A stretch of 45,801 nt of DNA. Source: Saprospiraceae bacterium (GTDB lineage Bacteria > Bacteroidota > Bacteroidia > Chitinophagales > Saprospiraceae). The notes under the pieces are model-generated. The model was not told the origin of the DNA, searched no databases, and worked only from the letters and a program-made list of their open reading frames with translations. This document shows positions 1 to 8,525 of the stretch, in pieces; within the stretch, counting starts at the first letter, position 1, and the number at the start of each line of letters is the position of its first letter. The position numbers were made by a program, and so were the translations under genes. The DNA lies in contig JAHDFN010000005.1 in the NCBI GenBank assembly GCA_020628145.1, positions 1 to 45,801 of the forward strand. The letters run 5' to 3'.

Positions 1-109
1 AGGCATATTTTCAAAAGAACCGGTTGGCTATAATCAATTTTTCGTGATAACATCTGTTATAATAAGAATACAATTGGTATTGTAATTCCCATCCTAAAGA
101 ATAACGAAT

Positions 110-117
110 TAAATTTG
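110..117 (+). promoter_or_regulatory. Candidate Bacteroidota -7 element (TAAATTTG)
   Basis: The octamer TAAATTTG fits the Bacteroidota TAnnTTTG -7 consensus. It ends only five bases before the ATG of the LptF/LptG permease at 123, so transcription would begin at or next to the start codon. No TTTG -33 box is seen at the usual 19-21 base spacing, which lowers confidence. Confidence 0.35.
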
Positions 118-122
118 CATTC

Positions 123-1205
123 ATGATAAAAATTCTGGACAAGTATATCATAAAGAAATATCTTTCCACATTTTTCTATGCGGTAATTATCTTTTCGCTA
201 TTGGCCTGCGTCATCGATTTCAGTGATCACCTGGATAATTTCATGCGTTCCAATGCTCCGATCAAGAGTATCCTTTTTGAATATTATTTATTCTTTATTC
301 CCTTCTTTGTAGGATTGGTCTGGCCGCTGTTCTGCCTGATTTCGGTCATCTTTTTCACTTCCCGAATGGCTTACAATTCCGAAATCATTTCGATTATCAA
401 TACGGGAAGCAGTTTCGGTCGTTTGTTGAGGCCCTATATGATGGCTGCAACTGTACTGGCCGGATTGAACCTGTTACTCAATACCTATATCATTCCTAAA
501 GGGAGTAAAATCAAAACCGAATTCGAGAATGTCTATATCTATAAGATGACGGATAAGGGCAAAACCCAAAATGTGCATCTTTTTACGTCCCCCGATTCCA
601 AAGTTTATATCAAACGGTATTCAAAAAGAGATAGTACGGCCAAGGATGTGATGATTGAACATTTCGAAGAAGGCAGATTGAAAAAAATCCTCTCGGCAGA
701 AAAAATAAAAGCCTTACCCGAAGGTGGGAAATGGAAATTAATTGATTATACCGAAAGGACGTTTAACGGTCTGAGGGAAGAAATGGAGGAAGGAAAGGAA
801 AAAACCATGTCTATCAATCTGCTGCCCGAGGATTTTATTTCTTATGATAATGCCAAAGATGCCATGACTTCCCAAGAGTTGCATCAATATATAGAGCGTC
901 AAAGATCCCGGGGGGCGGGAGGAACACAATTATATGAAGTGGAATTACACCGGCGGTATGCCCAACCTTTTATCGTATATATCCTGACGATTATAGGGAT
1001 GGCTCTTTCTTCCAGGAAAGTGAGGGGAGGAATAGGTTTGCATTTGGCATTGGGTATTGCTTTGGGTTCCGTTTATATCTTTTTATTCCAATTCAGTATC
1101 ACACTCAGTATCAATGGTAATTTTCCTCCCATGCTATCCGTTTGGATGCCTTCGATACTCTTTGCGTTCATTGCTTTGTACCTTGTTCTCAAGGCTCAGA
1201 AATAG
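123..1205 (+). CDS. LptF/LptG family LPS export permease
   Basis: 360-residue inner-membrane permease of the YjgP/YjgQ family. In characterised members, LptF and LptG form the membrane part of the LptB2FGC ABC transporter, which pulls lipopolysaccharide from the inner membrane toward the LptA bridge. The layout is typical: three N-terminal membrane segments (about residues 13-31, 48-80 and 101-121), a periplasmic beta-rich stretch (about 130-270), and three C-terminal segments (about 280-297, 304-325 and 335-357). Length is normal for the family. The sequence alone does not show whether this is the LptF or the LptG paralogue. Start is the ATG at 123, just behind a TAAATTTG element. MnmG follows after 69 bases, apparently from its own promoter. 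Confidence 0.9.
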   Translation: MIKILDKYIIKKYLSTFFYAVIIFSLLACVIDFSDHLDNFMRSNAPIKSILFEYYLFFIPFFVGLVWPLFCLISVIFFTSRMAYNSEIISIINTGSSFGRLLRPYMMAATVLAGLNLLLNTYIIPKGSKIKTEFENVYIYKMTDKGKTQNVHLFTSPDSKVYIKRYSKRDSTAKDVMIEHFEEGRLKKILSAEKIKALPEGGKWKLIDYTERTFNGLREEMEEGKEKTMSINLLPEDFISYDNAKDAMTSQELHQYIERQRSRGAGGTQLYEVELHRRYAQPFIVYILTIIGMALSSRKVRGGIGLHLALGIALGSVYIFLFQFSITLSINGNFPPMLSVWMPSILFAFIALYLVLKAQK

Positions 1206-1243
1206 AAGGAACCCCCACAAGGTGTTTTTCGTTGAATAATACG

Positions 1244-1251
1244 TAGTTTTG
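1244..1251 (+). promoter_or_regulatory. Candidate -7 element (TAGTTTTG) for mnmG
   Basis: TAGTTTTG followed by C matches the TAnnTTTG consensus and lies 23 bases before the mnmG ATG, a normal leader length. The -33 region is not clear. Confidence 0.45.
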
Positions 1252-1274
1252 CACCGATTCAATAAAAATAAATC

Positions 1275-3140
1275 ATGTTTCCAACATACGATGTCATTGT
1301 GGTAGGAGCCGGCCATGCAGGTTGTGAAGCGGCTGTCGCTGCAGCCAATATGGGTTCTAAGGTCTTATTGGCGACCATGAATATGAATACCATTGCACAG
1401 ATGTCTTGCAATCCGGCAATGGGAGGAGTGGCGAAAGGGCAGATTGTCCGGGAGATAGACGCCTTGGGCGGTTATTCCGGAATAGTAACGGATCATACCA
1501 TGATTCAATTCCGATTATTGAACCGTTCCAAAGGGCCTGCGATGTGGAGTCCGAGGGCACAAAGCGACCGGATGTTGTTTGCCGCCAAGTGGAGGGAAAT
1601 GCTGGAAGCCCATCCCAATATCGATTTCTGGCAGGAAATGATAACGGGTATTGTCGTCAAGGACAATATGGCCAAAGGTGTACAGACGGGACTCGGATTG
1701 GAGATTCCTGCCAAGTCGGTTATCCTCACCAATGGAACATTCCTCAATGGTCTTATTCATATAGGAGAAAAACAATTCGGAGGAGGCAGGGCCGGTGAAA
1801 AAGCCGCAACGGGTATTACGGCCCAATTGGAATCCCTCGGTTTCGAATCGGGTAGGATGAAGACAGGGACACCGCCAAGAGTAGATGGTCGTTCATTGGA
1901 TTGGGATAAAATGGAATTGCAGCCGGGGGATGAAAATCCGGGTAAGTTCTCCTACACGGATACCCCTAAATTGGAAAAGCAACGCCCTTGTCATATTACC
2001 TATACGAATAAGGAAGTCCACGAATTACTCAAGACGGGTTTTAATCGTTCACCATTGTTCAATGGTAGGATTCGAGGATTGGGGCCGAGGTATTGTCCGT
2101 CTATCGAAGATAAGATTGATCGTTTTGCCGATAAGGACAGGCATCAGTTATTCGTAGAGCCGGAAGGTTGGAATACGGTAGAGATATATGTCAACGGTTT
2201 TTCATCTTCCCTGCCGGAAGAAGTACAATATAAAGCCATGCAGTTGATTCCCGGTTTTGAAAATGCAAAGATGTTCCGTCCGGGCTATGCCATCGAATAT
2301 GATTTTTTCCAACCTACACAATTGAAACTGAATCTGGAAACCCGTTTGGTCAGGAATTTATTTTTTGCCGGACAAATCAATGGTACAACCGGATACGAAG
2401 AAGCGGGGTCTCAAGGAATGATGGCAGGAATAAATGCACATCAGGCCATTAATGATTTGGAACCGTTTATCCTGAAGCGTTCCGATTCCTATATCGGTGT
2501 TCTGATAGATGATTTGGTGAATAAGGGGACGAAGGAACCTTATCGGATGTTTACCTCCCGTGCCGAATATCGGATTTTATTGAGACAGGATAATTCCGAT
2601 ATCCGATTGACTCCATTGGCGGAAGCCTTGGGGATGGAAAACATGGAAGAGCGTATGGAAAGGGTAAAGTTGAAGGAAGAAAAGATTGAGGAAATACGTG
2701 ATTATATCCGACAGTTAAGTGTGGGACCGGATGAGTTGAACGGTTTCTTGGAGAGTAAGGGTTCTGCACCGTTAAGGCAGAAAATGAAATTGGATAAGGT
2801 TCTTCTTCGTCCGAATATAAATTTGGAATCACTTTCTACGGCCTTGCCTCATCTCAAGGAATATTTATCAGGCCATGAACCTGAGTTTGTTTCGTCTGCC
2901 GAAATCGGAATGAAATACGAAGGTTATATCCGTAAGGAACAGGAAATGGTTGATAAAATGAATCGCTTGGAATCGGTCAAATTACATGATACATTCGATT
3001 ATCACAGCCTTTCCGGACTTTCGGCGGAAGCGAGGGAAAAATTGACACAACTCAAGCCGATGACCATCGGGCAGGCGAGTCGTATTTCCGGCGTAAGCCC
3101 TAGTGATATTTCGGTTTTATTGGTGCATTTGGGGAGATGA
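1275..3140 (+). CDS. mnmG: tRNA uridine-5-carboxymethylaminomethyl modification enzyme MnmG (GidA)
   Basis: 621-residue FAD protein that, with MnmE, installs the 5-(carboxymethyl)aminomethyl group on the wobble uridine (U34) of certain tRNAs, using glycine or ammonium and methylene-tetrahydrofolate. The N-terminal Rossmann motif VVGAGHAG covers residues 9-16. The two conserved cysteines of the family appear as C45 in MSCNPAMGG and C274 in [11 protein letters not shown]. The [13 protein letters not shown] segment and the C-terminal helical domain ending in [12 protein letters not shown] are also present. Length matches the usual 620-630 residues. Start is the ATG at 1275 behind a TAGTTTTG element. 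A strong stem-loop follows the stop codon. Confidence 0.97.
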   Translation: MFPTYDVIVVGAGHAGCEAAVAAANMGSKVLLATMNMNTIAQMSCNPAMGGVAKGQIVREIDALGGYSGIVTDHTMIQFRLLNRSKGPAMWSPRAQSDRMLFAAKWREMLEAHPNIDFWQEMITGIVVKDNMAKGVQTGLGLEIPAKSVILTNGTFLNGLIHIGEKQFGGGRAGEKAATGITAQLESLGFESGRMKTGTPPRVDGRSLDWDKMELQPGDENPGKFSYTDTPKLEKQRPCHITYTNKEVHELLKTGFNRSPLFNGRIRGLGPRYCPSIEDKIDRFADKDRHQLFVEPEGWNTVEIYVNGFSSSLPEEVQYKAMQLIPGFENAKMFRPGYAIEYDFFQPTQLKLNLETRLVRNLFFAGQINGTTGYEEAGSQGMMAGINAHQAINDLEPFILKRSDSYIGVLIDDLVNKGTKEPYRMFTSRAEYRILLRQDNSDIRLTPLAEALGMENMEERMERVKLKEEKIEEIRDYIRQLSVGPDELNGFLESKGSAPLRQKMKLDKVLLRPNINLESLSTALPHLKEYLSGHEPEFVSSAEIGMKYEGYIRKEQEMVDKMNRLESVKLHDTFDYHSLSGLSAEAREKLTQLKPMTIGQASRISGVSPSDISVLLVHLGR

Positions 3141-3141
3141 A

Positions 3142-3176
3142 AATAAGCATTGGGGATTTATTCCCCAATGCTTATT
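3142..3176. terminator. Bidirectional stem-loop terminator
   Basis: A perfect 15-bp stem, AATAAGCATTGGGGA (3142-3156) with its complement (3162-3176), closes a five-base loop. It sits between the convergent stops of mnmG and the minus-strand gene ending at 3186. T-rich sequence follows on the plus side, so it can serve both genes. Confidence 0.85.
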
Positions 3177-3185
3177 CTTTATCGT

Positions 3186-4349
3186 TCAATCCCGAATTAA
3201 ATCCTCTATGAATTTCTTATCCCTTTCCAATCCCCACTTTCTGAATTCACCGGAGGTATTACCATCTGTCTTGTCCCAGAGGGTAGGCGTGTCCAGAATG
3301 CAGAGCAAGACTTTTTTCTGGGCTTGTGTGAATGGTCGGGGAGCTTCGTCTATTTTTTTATTTTCAAAAACAAATCTGACGATAGGGGAAACTATATATT
3401 CCGTTCCGAACTTGTGAGTGCTTTTTATTTTATTTTCAAAAACATCCCACAATAAATCAAAATGGGAAACAGGAAGTTCGCAGAGGGATTGAAGGAAAAA
3501 GAACGAAACTTTCATGTCGAACCAAGGATGTGATTGAAATGCTTTTTCCGTTTTTTCTTCTTCAGCCAATGCATTTTTCAAAATCATAATCGACGTTTCA
3601 TTCTGCTCCAATCCGATAAGACAATATGCGGCGGTAATTTTAATTACCGGCTCTTCCTCTTGTTGATAATATTTTAATAATGAAATCTTTTTTACTAGGG
3701 GAATATCCAAATAAGACATCCCTTGTATAATACTTGCTTTTACCGTTCCATTATTTTCCACTACCGATTTTTCATGAAGCAAATCGAATAATTCTTTCTG
3801 TACTACATCTATATTTTTGTCTTTAGGGCAGTAATACCCATTGGTCAACGAAACCAATAGCAAGGGGATGTGTACACGGATATCCGGGTTGTTGTCATTT
3901 AATAAGGATGCAAATTCATCCCAGCCGTTCCAAACGGCAAGGATACCCTGTTCCACCCAGTGCAATTGTTCCCGGGTTTCTTTTTTATACTCATCTGTTA
4001 TTGTCCGTCCATCATCAAAAATGCCTCCGTTTTCCCAAATGGATTGATGTTGGATATTGTATGACATCCCATTGGAAATACAGATTAATAATTCCAAAAG
4101 ATCGGATTTTAAATTCGGATGGCAATTAGAAATGGCATGGATGAGAAAAGGAACAGCAAAGGAAGTGGCCTCATAAATCGTTCCTTGGTGATATATGTTT
4201 CCGAAAAATGCACTAAGGGCTTTACCGCCTTCTTTTTCGTTGCCGTCCAATAGCCACTTGAGTTGTTCCGGAACATCTTCGGCATTGCCGTAGGCGTGTT
4301 CCAGTTTTTTCCAATTGATGTTATCTATTCTGTCGAAGATTTTCTTCAT
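3186..4349 (-). CDS. Hypothetical protein, possible HEAT-like helical repeats
   Basis: 387-residue soluble protein with no signal peptide or membrane segment. The N-terminal part contains IYHQGTIYEATSFAVPFLIH, a segment I associate with a widespread group of uncharacterised bacterial proteins with HEAT-like helical repeats. Much of the rest reads as alternating amphipathic helices, for example the stretch around LLKYYQQEEEPVIKITAAYC. Such proteins usually act as binding scaffolds and some sit beside toxins, but no toxin is seen here, so no function is assigned. The start is the ATG at 4347-4349, with a TACTTTTG element 19 bases upstream. Family assignment is from memory of the pattern. Confidence 0.7.
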   Translation of the reverse strand: MKKIFDRIDNINWKKLEHAYGNAEDVPEQLKWLLDGNEKEGGKALSAFFGNIYHQGTIYEATSFAVPFLIHAISNCHPNLKSDLLELLICISNGMSYNIQHQSIWENGGIFDDGRTITDEYKKETREQLHWVEQGILAVWNGWDEFASLLNDNNPDIRVHIPLLLVSLTNGYYCPKDKNIDVVQKELFDLLHEKSVVENNGTVKASIIQGMSYLDIPLVKKISLLKYYQQEEEPVIKITAAYCLIGLEQNETSIMILKNALAEEEKTEKAFQSHPWFDMKVSFFFLQSLCELPVSHFDLLWDVFENKIKSTHKFGTEYIVSPIVRFVFENKKIDEAPRPFTQAQKKVLLCILDTPTLWDKTDGNTSGEFRKWGLERDKKFIEDLIRD

Positions 4350-4368
4350 TTAGAAAATATTTTTTAGC

Positions 4369-4376
4369 CAAAAGTA
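4369..4376 (-). promoter_or_regulatory. Candidate -7 element (TACTTTTG) for the 3186-4349 gene
   Basis: Read on the minus strand the octamer is TACTTTTG, an exact fit to TAnnTTTG, 19 bases upstream of the ATG ending at 4349. No good -33 box was identified. Confidence 0.4.
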
Positions 4377-4454
4377 ACATAATGGAAACTTTGGTTGTTT
4401 TAGTGAATCAAAAATATTTAAAAATTTTGAATGCCCGCTATGAATTATAGGTTG

Positions 4455-5135
4455 TCAGGAATAGTAATTCCTACTTGTATTGGGAATCAATTTTCGGGCT
4501 GCAATATAATGACAGTATGCTGACGCCCCCATAAACAAATGGCCGATATCATGATGGTTGAACCATTGACTGATGGATATTTTTCCGGCAAAAATTATGG
4601 CCGCTCCGATAAGACAGGCAATCCCGATTAAAATCCATCGTGCCGATTCTGATTTGGCTTTGGAATAAATAATAGCATTGATTAAACCTACGATACAAAG
4701 CAGACCGATTCCGATAAATATCTGTACGATGGTGAAATGTTGATAGTAGATCACTAAAGGAAGCGAAATAATTAGTTTGAGATAAATAAAATACCGAATG
4801 GCTTTTTTCCAAAAAGATGAAAATAAAAAGCCTGCTTGTCCGATGCTGATATTTTCAAAAATGAAAACCGCGATCATGGTGATGATCCATCCGGGTAATT
4901 TTCCGGAGTGGCCCACGACGTATTGTAGCCCATGACCAAGAAAGGCAGCGATAAATGTCCCTATTCCCGACAAGAGGAAGTACCACATGAAAGGTTTTTT
5001 CAAAGGGTGGTTTGATGGAATGTTTTTAATTTTATAAAAGGCATAAATACAGACTAATGCAACCAGAATATCGGTAAGAACCGTTACCGGTTCTTGTAGA
5101 GTGAAGCCTAATATTTGTATGGAAGGTTGCTCCAT
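4455..5135 (-). CDS. Polytopic membrane protein of unknown function
   Basis: 226-residue integral membrane protein with about seven hydrophobic segments and short polar loops, and no signal peptide. The first segment follows a conserved-looking opening, LQEPVTVLTDILVALVCIYA. Two histidines near the C-terminus (HHDIGH, followed by HYIAARKLI) and a tryptophan-phenylalanine pair before them stand out. The whole chain looks like one compact seven-helix bundle. I do not recognise a characterised family. It is transcribed toward the helical-repeat gene, with 105 bases between them, so the two may or may not share a transcript. Confidence 0.75.
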   Translation of the reverse strand: MEQPSIQILGFTLQEPVTVLTDILVALVCIYAFYKIKNIPSNHPLKKPFMWYFLLSGIGTFIAAFLGHGLQYVVGHSGKLPGWIITMIAVFIFENISIGQAGFLFSSFWKKAIRYFIYLKLIISLPLVIYYQHFTIVQIFIGIGLLCIVGLINAIIYSKAKSESARWILIGIACLIGAAIIFAGKISISQWFNHHDIGHLFMGASAYCHYIAARKLIPNTSRNYYS

Positions 5136-5480
5136 CTTGTTGTGAGTTTTTTTCTTCTAAAGAATTCTCTGAAGATTGCCTCGGGGTAGAGTGAAAAGGA
5201 TGAATTTATCATTGTGTAATGAAAGGTAAGTATAATTTAAACGTGATACAAAAAGCTTATTGTTATACCATTGCCCTGTAAATTGGATTCCATGTTATTA
5301 TGAACCGGTTTTTTTGATTATATTGCGACTCATGTACTTAGCGTTGTTCATGAAAATTGTTTGGAAAGTGGTTTACAATCGAAGTTGTTGAATCATTTTC
5401 AATAACTTCATAGTTTAAGTATGTAATGGTAATCAAAAACAAAGGGGGTGTTCGAACCTCATAGTCAATTAAGTAATGAA
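5136..5480. other. Divergent intergenic region upstream of the sugar transferase
   Basis: About 345 AT-rich bases separate the minus-strand membrane gene from the plus-strand sugar transferase. I see no open frame worth calling. TATATTGC near 5320 only weakly resembles a -7 element. The one structured element is a hairpin at 5381-5409. Confidence 0.5.
5381..5409 (+). promoter_or_regulatory. Hairpin upstream of the sugar transferase gene
   Basis: GAAGTTGTTGAA (5381-5392) pairs with TTCAATAACTTC (5398-5409) over 12 pairs including one G-T pair, with a five-base loop. It lies 71 bases before the preferred ATG at 5481. No U-run follows, so it looks more like a leader structure or operator-like inverted repeat than a terminator. 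The role is unknown. Confidence 0.3.
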
Positions 5481-6092
5481 ATGATCCGTCTAAATTCAAC
5501 TTTTATCTTCAAACGAGGTATTGATATTCTATTTTCATTGATAGCATTGTTAGTATTTGGCCCCCTTCTTATTATCATTGCCTTATTGGTGAAGCTGACA
5601 TCCAAAGGGCCAATCCTTTTTAAACAGAAAAGGCTGGGGTATGGTAATAAGGAATTTGTTTTTTTGAAATTCCGTAGTATGACAACTGAACTGAAAGGGC
5701 AGGAAAAGCATGATTTGCTGAAAGGGGAGGGTAAGTTGTATAAAGATAAAAACGATATAAGAATTACCGCTGTCGGGAAATTTATAAGGAAGACAAGTTT
5801 GGATGAATTGCCTCAATTGATAAATGTGCTGAAAGGGGAAATGAGCATTGTAGGCCCTCGGCCACTCATTCCGTTTATGTTGGATAATTATCCTGAATTC
5901 CGAAAAACAAGAGGAACTGTCAAACCCGGTATTACCGGGCTTTGGCAAATTAACGATCGGGAAAATAATACAGATGCGAAATTCATGATTGGACACGATA
6001 CGGAATATATCCGAAATCACTCCATCTTACTTGATTTTCAAATTATTTTTAAAACGATAGGTGTCGTGTTATCCACTAAGGGAGCCTATTGA
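5481..6092 (+). CDS. Polyprenyl-phosphate sugar-1-phosphate transferase (bacterial sugar transferase family)
   Basis: About 203 residues. Members of this family (PglC/WcaJ catalytic core) move a sugar-1-phosphate from a UDP-sugar onto undecaprenyl phosphate and so start polysaccharide or glycan synthesis at the inner membrane. Visible features are one N-terminal hydrophobic segment (about residues 13-37), the KxxGPILFKQKRLG region, KFRSM (63-67), the catalytic-type DELPQ (108-112) and GPRP (125-128). It lacks the large N-terminal membrane domain of WcaJ, so it is a short PglC-like form. The frame is open from a GTG at 5448, but the ATG at 5481 leaves the usual short N-terminus. UDP-galactopyranose mutase follows after 24 bases, probably as one transcript. 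The sugar substrate cannot be read from the sequence. Confidence 0.88.
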   Translation: MIRLNSTFIFKRGIDILFSLIALLVFGPLLIIIALLVKLTSKGPILFKQKRLGYGNKEFVFLKFRSMTTELKGQEKHDLLKGEGKLYKDKNDIRITAVGKFIRKTSLDELPQLINVLKGEMSIVGPRPLIPFMLDNYPEFRKTRGTVKPGITGLWQINDRENNTDAKFMIGHDTEYIRNHSILLDFQIIFKTIGVVLSTKGAY

Positions 6093-6116
6093 TATGATCT
6101 AAAAGTTTACAATAAT

Positions 6117-7250
6117 ATGCATTCTGGAATTTACGACTACCTGATTGTAGGAGCAGGACTCTTCGGAGCGGTTTTTGCTCATCAGATGAAAAAATATGGG
6201 AAAAAATGCCTCGTCATAGACAAGAGGAAACACATAGGTGGAAATACTTATTGTGAAAATATGGAAGGTATTAATGTCCATAAATACGGCCCCCATATAT
6301 TCCACACCAACAGCAAAAATATTTGGGATTTCGTCAACTCATTTGTTGCATTCAATAGATTTACGTATTCCCCTATGGCATCGTATGGTGGACGTCTTTA
6401 CAACCTCCCCTTTAATATGAATACCTTTTATCAGGTGTGGGGGGTAAGGACACCTGAGGAAGTGAAAAATAAAATTGCTTCACAATTAACTTCCTCGAAC
6501 CTTGAAAATCCGGGCAATTTGGAAGAGCAGGCTATTTCCATGGTTGGTCAGGATTTATATGAAATGTTTATTAAGGGATATACGAGGAAACAATGGGGGC
6601 GTCCTTGTAATGAATTGCCAAAATCAATTATCAAAAGAATTCCCTTGAGATATACTTTTGATAATAATTATTTTAATGATTTATATCAAGGTATTCCGAT
6701 TGGTGGATATAATGTTTTATTAAGAGGTTTGTTGGAAGGGATTGAAATTAAATTGGACGTGGATTATTTTTCAAATAAAAGTGGTTTGGATGGTTTGGCG
6801 GATAAAACCGTTTTTACGGGAATGATAGATGAATATTTCAATTATCAATTTGGGAAATTGGAATATAGAAGTTTGGAATTCAAACATCAAATTATTGAAA
6901 AAGAAAATTATCAGGGAGATGCGGTCATAAATTATACGGCATACGACGTCCCTTATACCCGGATTATAGAACATAAGCATTTTGAATTCGGAAGACAAAA
7001 AAACACGGTTGTTACGCATGAGTTTCCCCAGGAACATCGGAAGGGGATGGAGGCCTATTACCCGATTAACGATTCTAAAAATGTAGAACGATATAATCAT
7101 TATAAGAAAAAAGCCGAGACGGAAAAAAATCTGATTATGGGTGGTAGGTTGGCAGAGTACAAATACTACAACATGGATCAGGTCATCGCTTCGTCATTGA
7201 GAATTGCAAAAAAAGAATTGGTAAAGGACGGTGTTGTTCCGTTGGTTTGA
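6117..7250 (+). CDS. glf: UDP-galactopyranose mutase
   Basis: 377-residue flavoenzyme that interconverts UDP-galactopyranose and UDP-galactofuranose, the donor for galactofuranose in surface glycans. The N-terminal FAD site reads LIVGAGLFGAVFA (residues 9-21), followed by IGGNTYCE and HKYGPHIFHTN. GYTRKQWGRP and the C-terminal GGRLAEYKYYNMDQV region are characteristic of the family. Length is typical. The gene lies 24 bases after the sugar transferase, which supports a role in building a galactofuranose-containing glycan. No galactofuranosyltransferase is visible in the window, so the acceptor is unknown. Confidence 0.95.
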   Translation: MHSGIYDYLIVGAGLFGAVFAHQMKKYGKKCLVIDKRKHIGGNTYCENMEGINVHKYGPHIFHTNSKNIWDFVNSFVAFNRFTYSPMASYGGRLYNLPFNMNTFYQVWGVRTPEEVKNKIASQLTSSNLENPGNLEEQAISMVGQDLYEMFIKGYTRKQWGRPCNELPKSIIKRIPLRYTFDNNYFNDLYQGIPIGGYNVLLRGLLEGIEIKLDVDYFSNKSGLDGLADKTVFTGMIDEYFNYQFGKLEYRSLEFKHQIIEKENYQGDAVINYTAYDVPYTRIIEHKHFEFGRQKNTVVTHEFPQEHRKGMEAYYPINDSKNVERYNHYKKKAETEKNLIMGGRLAEYKYYNMDQVIASSLRIAKKELVKDGVVPLV

Positions 7251-7389
7251 AAAGTCCGTTTTATCATTATTTTCCATTCTGGTTTCTCATGTTGATTCCA
7301 AATCTGAAAAATTTACCAAACTGGAGGTATGGCCTGGGATTGGAGCGATAGTTCTTTTGGCTATATTGTTGATGGCTACTTGGATTTGA
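7231..7389 (+). CDS. Possible small hydrophobic ORF overlapping the glf 3' end (doubtful)
   Basis: A 52-codon frame from GTG at 7231 to TGA at 7387-7389 overlaps the last 20 bases of glf in another frame. Its C-terminal part, ending around LEVWPGIGAIVLLAILLMAT, would make one membrane helix after a charged stretch. There is no ATG and no clear ribosome binding site, so it may be chance or the remnant of a lost gene. It is listed because the 329-base gap before the next gene is otherwise empty. Confidence 0.15.
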   Translation: MLFRWFEKSVLSLFSILVSHVDSKSEKFTKLEVWPGIGAIVLLAILLMATWI

Positions 7390-7503
7390 TTTTTTACTAT
7401 TCATGGAGTATAGGAACTACGATTATGCCATTGGTATAATATATTTTACCATTCGTTGAAAATGAGGTTGTGTAGAATAATCCCGGCTTGTCTTTTCCCG
7501 TCA

Positions 7504-7511
7504 TATGTTTG
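7504..7511 (+). promoter_or_regulatory. Candidate -7 element (TATGTTTG) upstream of the fatty acid hydroxylase
   Basis: TATGTTTG matches TAnnTTTG and lies 68 bases before the ATG at 7580. It overlaps the alternative upstream ATG at 7505. If it is a real promoter, that ATG cannot be the start, which supports 7580. Confidence 0.35.
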
Positions 7512-7579
7512 TAATTTACGGACAGATAATCGAAGGACGATTTCTTCCGGTTATTTGGAAATGTTTAAAACTGAAAATC

Positions 7580-8407
7580 ATGGGAATCATATTAAAAGAA
7601 ATGTTGGGCGATACAGGAATCCTAGGCACATGGTTGTTTACATCAGGTATTGTTTTTTTGCGTTATGCAATAATAGCAGGAGTAGCTTATTTTATTTTTT
7701 ATTATTTGTTGAAAGATAAATTGCCACATAAAAGAATTCAGGAAAAATATCCGAAAATGACTAAGGTTTGGGCAGAAGTAAAACACTCTTCTCATTCTGC
7801 TATTATTTTCGGATTCCTCGGAATGATCATCTTTTTAATGAAGGAGCAGGGATGGACGGCTTTATATACGGATTTTTCTGAATACGGTTTGTTGTATGCG
7901 GCATTCAGTTTCATCTTTATCCTATTTTTTCATGACGCTTACTTCTATTGGATGCATTACGGAATGCATAAGATAAAACCCTTGATGAAATTCCATGCCA
8001 TTCATCATAAATCACATAATCCTACGCCTTGGGCGGCGATGGCTTTTCACCCGATAGAAGCATTGTTGGAATACGCCTTCATTCCGTTTTTAGTGTTGTT
8101 GGTTCCATTTCATCCTTTGGTGTTGATGATGTTTGCGATATTTTCTTTTGTGTTTAATGTCATTGGACATTTAGGCTTCGAAGTTTTCCCGAAAGGATTT
8201 GTTACGAACCCTTTGACGGCTTGGATCAATACGGCAACTCATCATAATATGCATCATAAGAACGGGAACGGTAATTTCGGATTGTATTTCAATATTTGGG
8301 ATCGAATAATGGAAACCAATCACGATGGTTACATTGAAAAGTTTAACGAGATTGCAACCAGATCAAAGCCGGAGTTGGATATTAAGGGGAAAGTTGTTGT
8401 GGGGTAA
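7580..8407 (+). CDS. Fatty acid hydroxylase / sterol desaturase family membrane protein
   Basis: About 275 residues. The family uses a di-iron centre held by histidine clusters to hydroxylate or desaturate lipids, or to cleave ether bonds, at the membrane. All three clusters are visible: HDAYFYWMHYGMH (H118, H126, H130), HAIHHKSH (H139, H142, H143) and THHNMHH (H221, H222, H225, H226). Four or more hydrophobic segments lie around them. The frame is open from an ATG at 7505, but the start at 7580 gives a normal N-terminus and clears the candidate -7 element. It stands alone, with a stem-loop terminator 45 bases downstream. Possible substrates include sphingolipid or carotenoid-type lipids; none can be chosen from the sequence. 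Confidence 0.88.
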   Translation: MGIILKEMLGDTGILGTWLFTSGIVFLRYAIIAGVAYFIFYYLLKDKLPHKRIQEKYPKMTKVWAEVKHSSHSAIIFGFLGMIIFLMKEQGWTALYTDFSEYGLLYAAFSFIFILFFHDAYFYWMHYGMHKIKPLMKFHAIHHKSHNPTPWAAMAFHPIEALLEYAFIPFLVLLVPFHPLVLMMFAIFSFVFNVIGHLGFEVFPKGFVTNPLTAWINTATHHNMHHKNGNGNFGLYFNIWDRIMETNHDGYIEKFNEIATRSKPELDIKGKVVVG

Positions 8408-8451
8408 TTTATTTTATTATGATTGTTTTACGGGATGAAAATAATATCCCC

Positions 8452-8482
8452 GGGAGTGATGCTGTTTTTCGGCATCACTCCC
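8452..8482 (+). terminator. Stem-loop terminator after the hydroxylase gene
   Basis: GGGAGTGATGC (8452-8462) pairs perfectly with GCATCACTCCC (8472-8482) around a nine-base loop, followed by TTATATTT. It separates the hydroxylase from the two-component system that begins at 8526. Confidence 0.75.
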
Positions 8483-8525
8483 TTATATTTAAAATCAGAA
8501 AGATATTCCGAATGCCCTTGATGAA

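Noticed and set aside
1406-1798. 130-codon plus-strand frame inside mnmG
   Set aside because: It lies in another frame of a well-conserved gene and has no recognisable product.
5441-5460. GTTCGAACC stretch resembling a tRNA T-loop
   Set aside because: No matching acceptor, D or anticodon arms lie upstream; it is only a chance match at the start of the sugar transferase frame.
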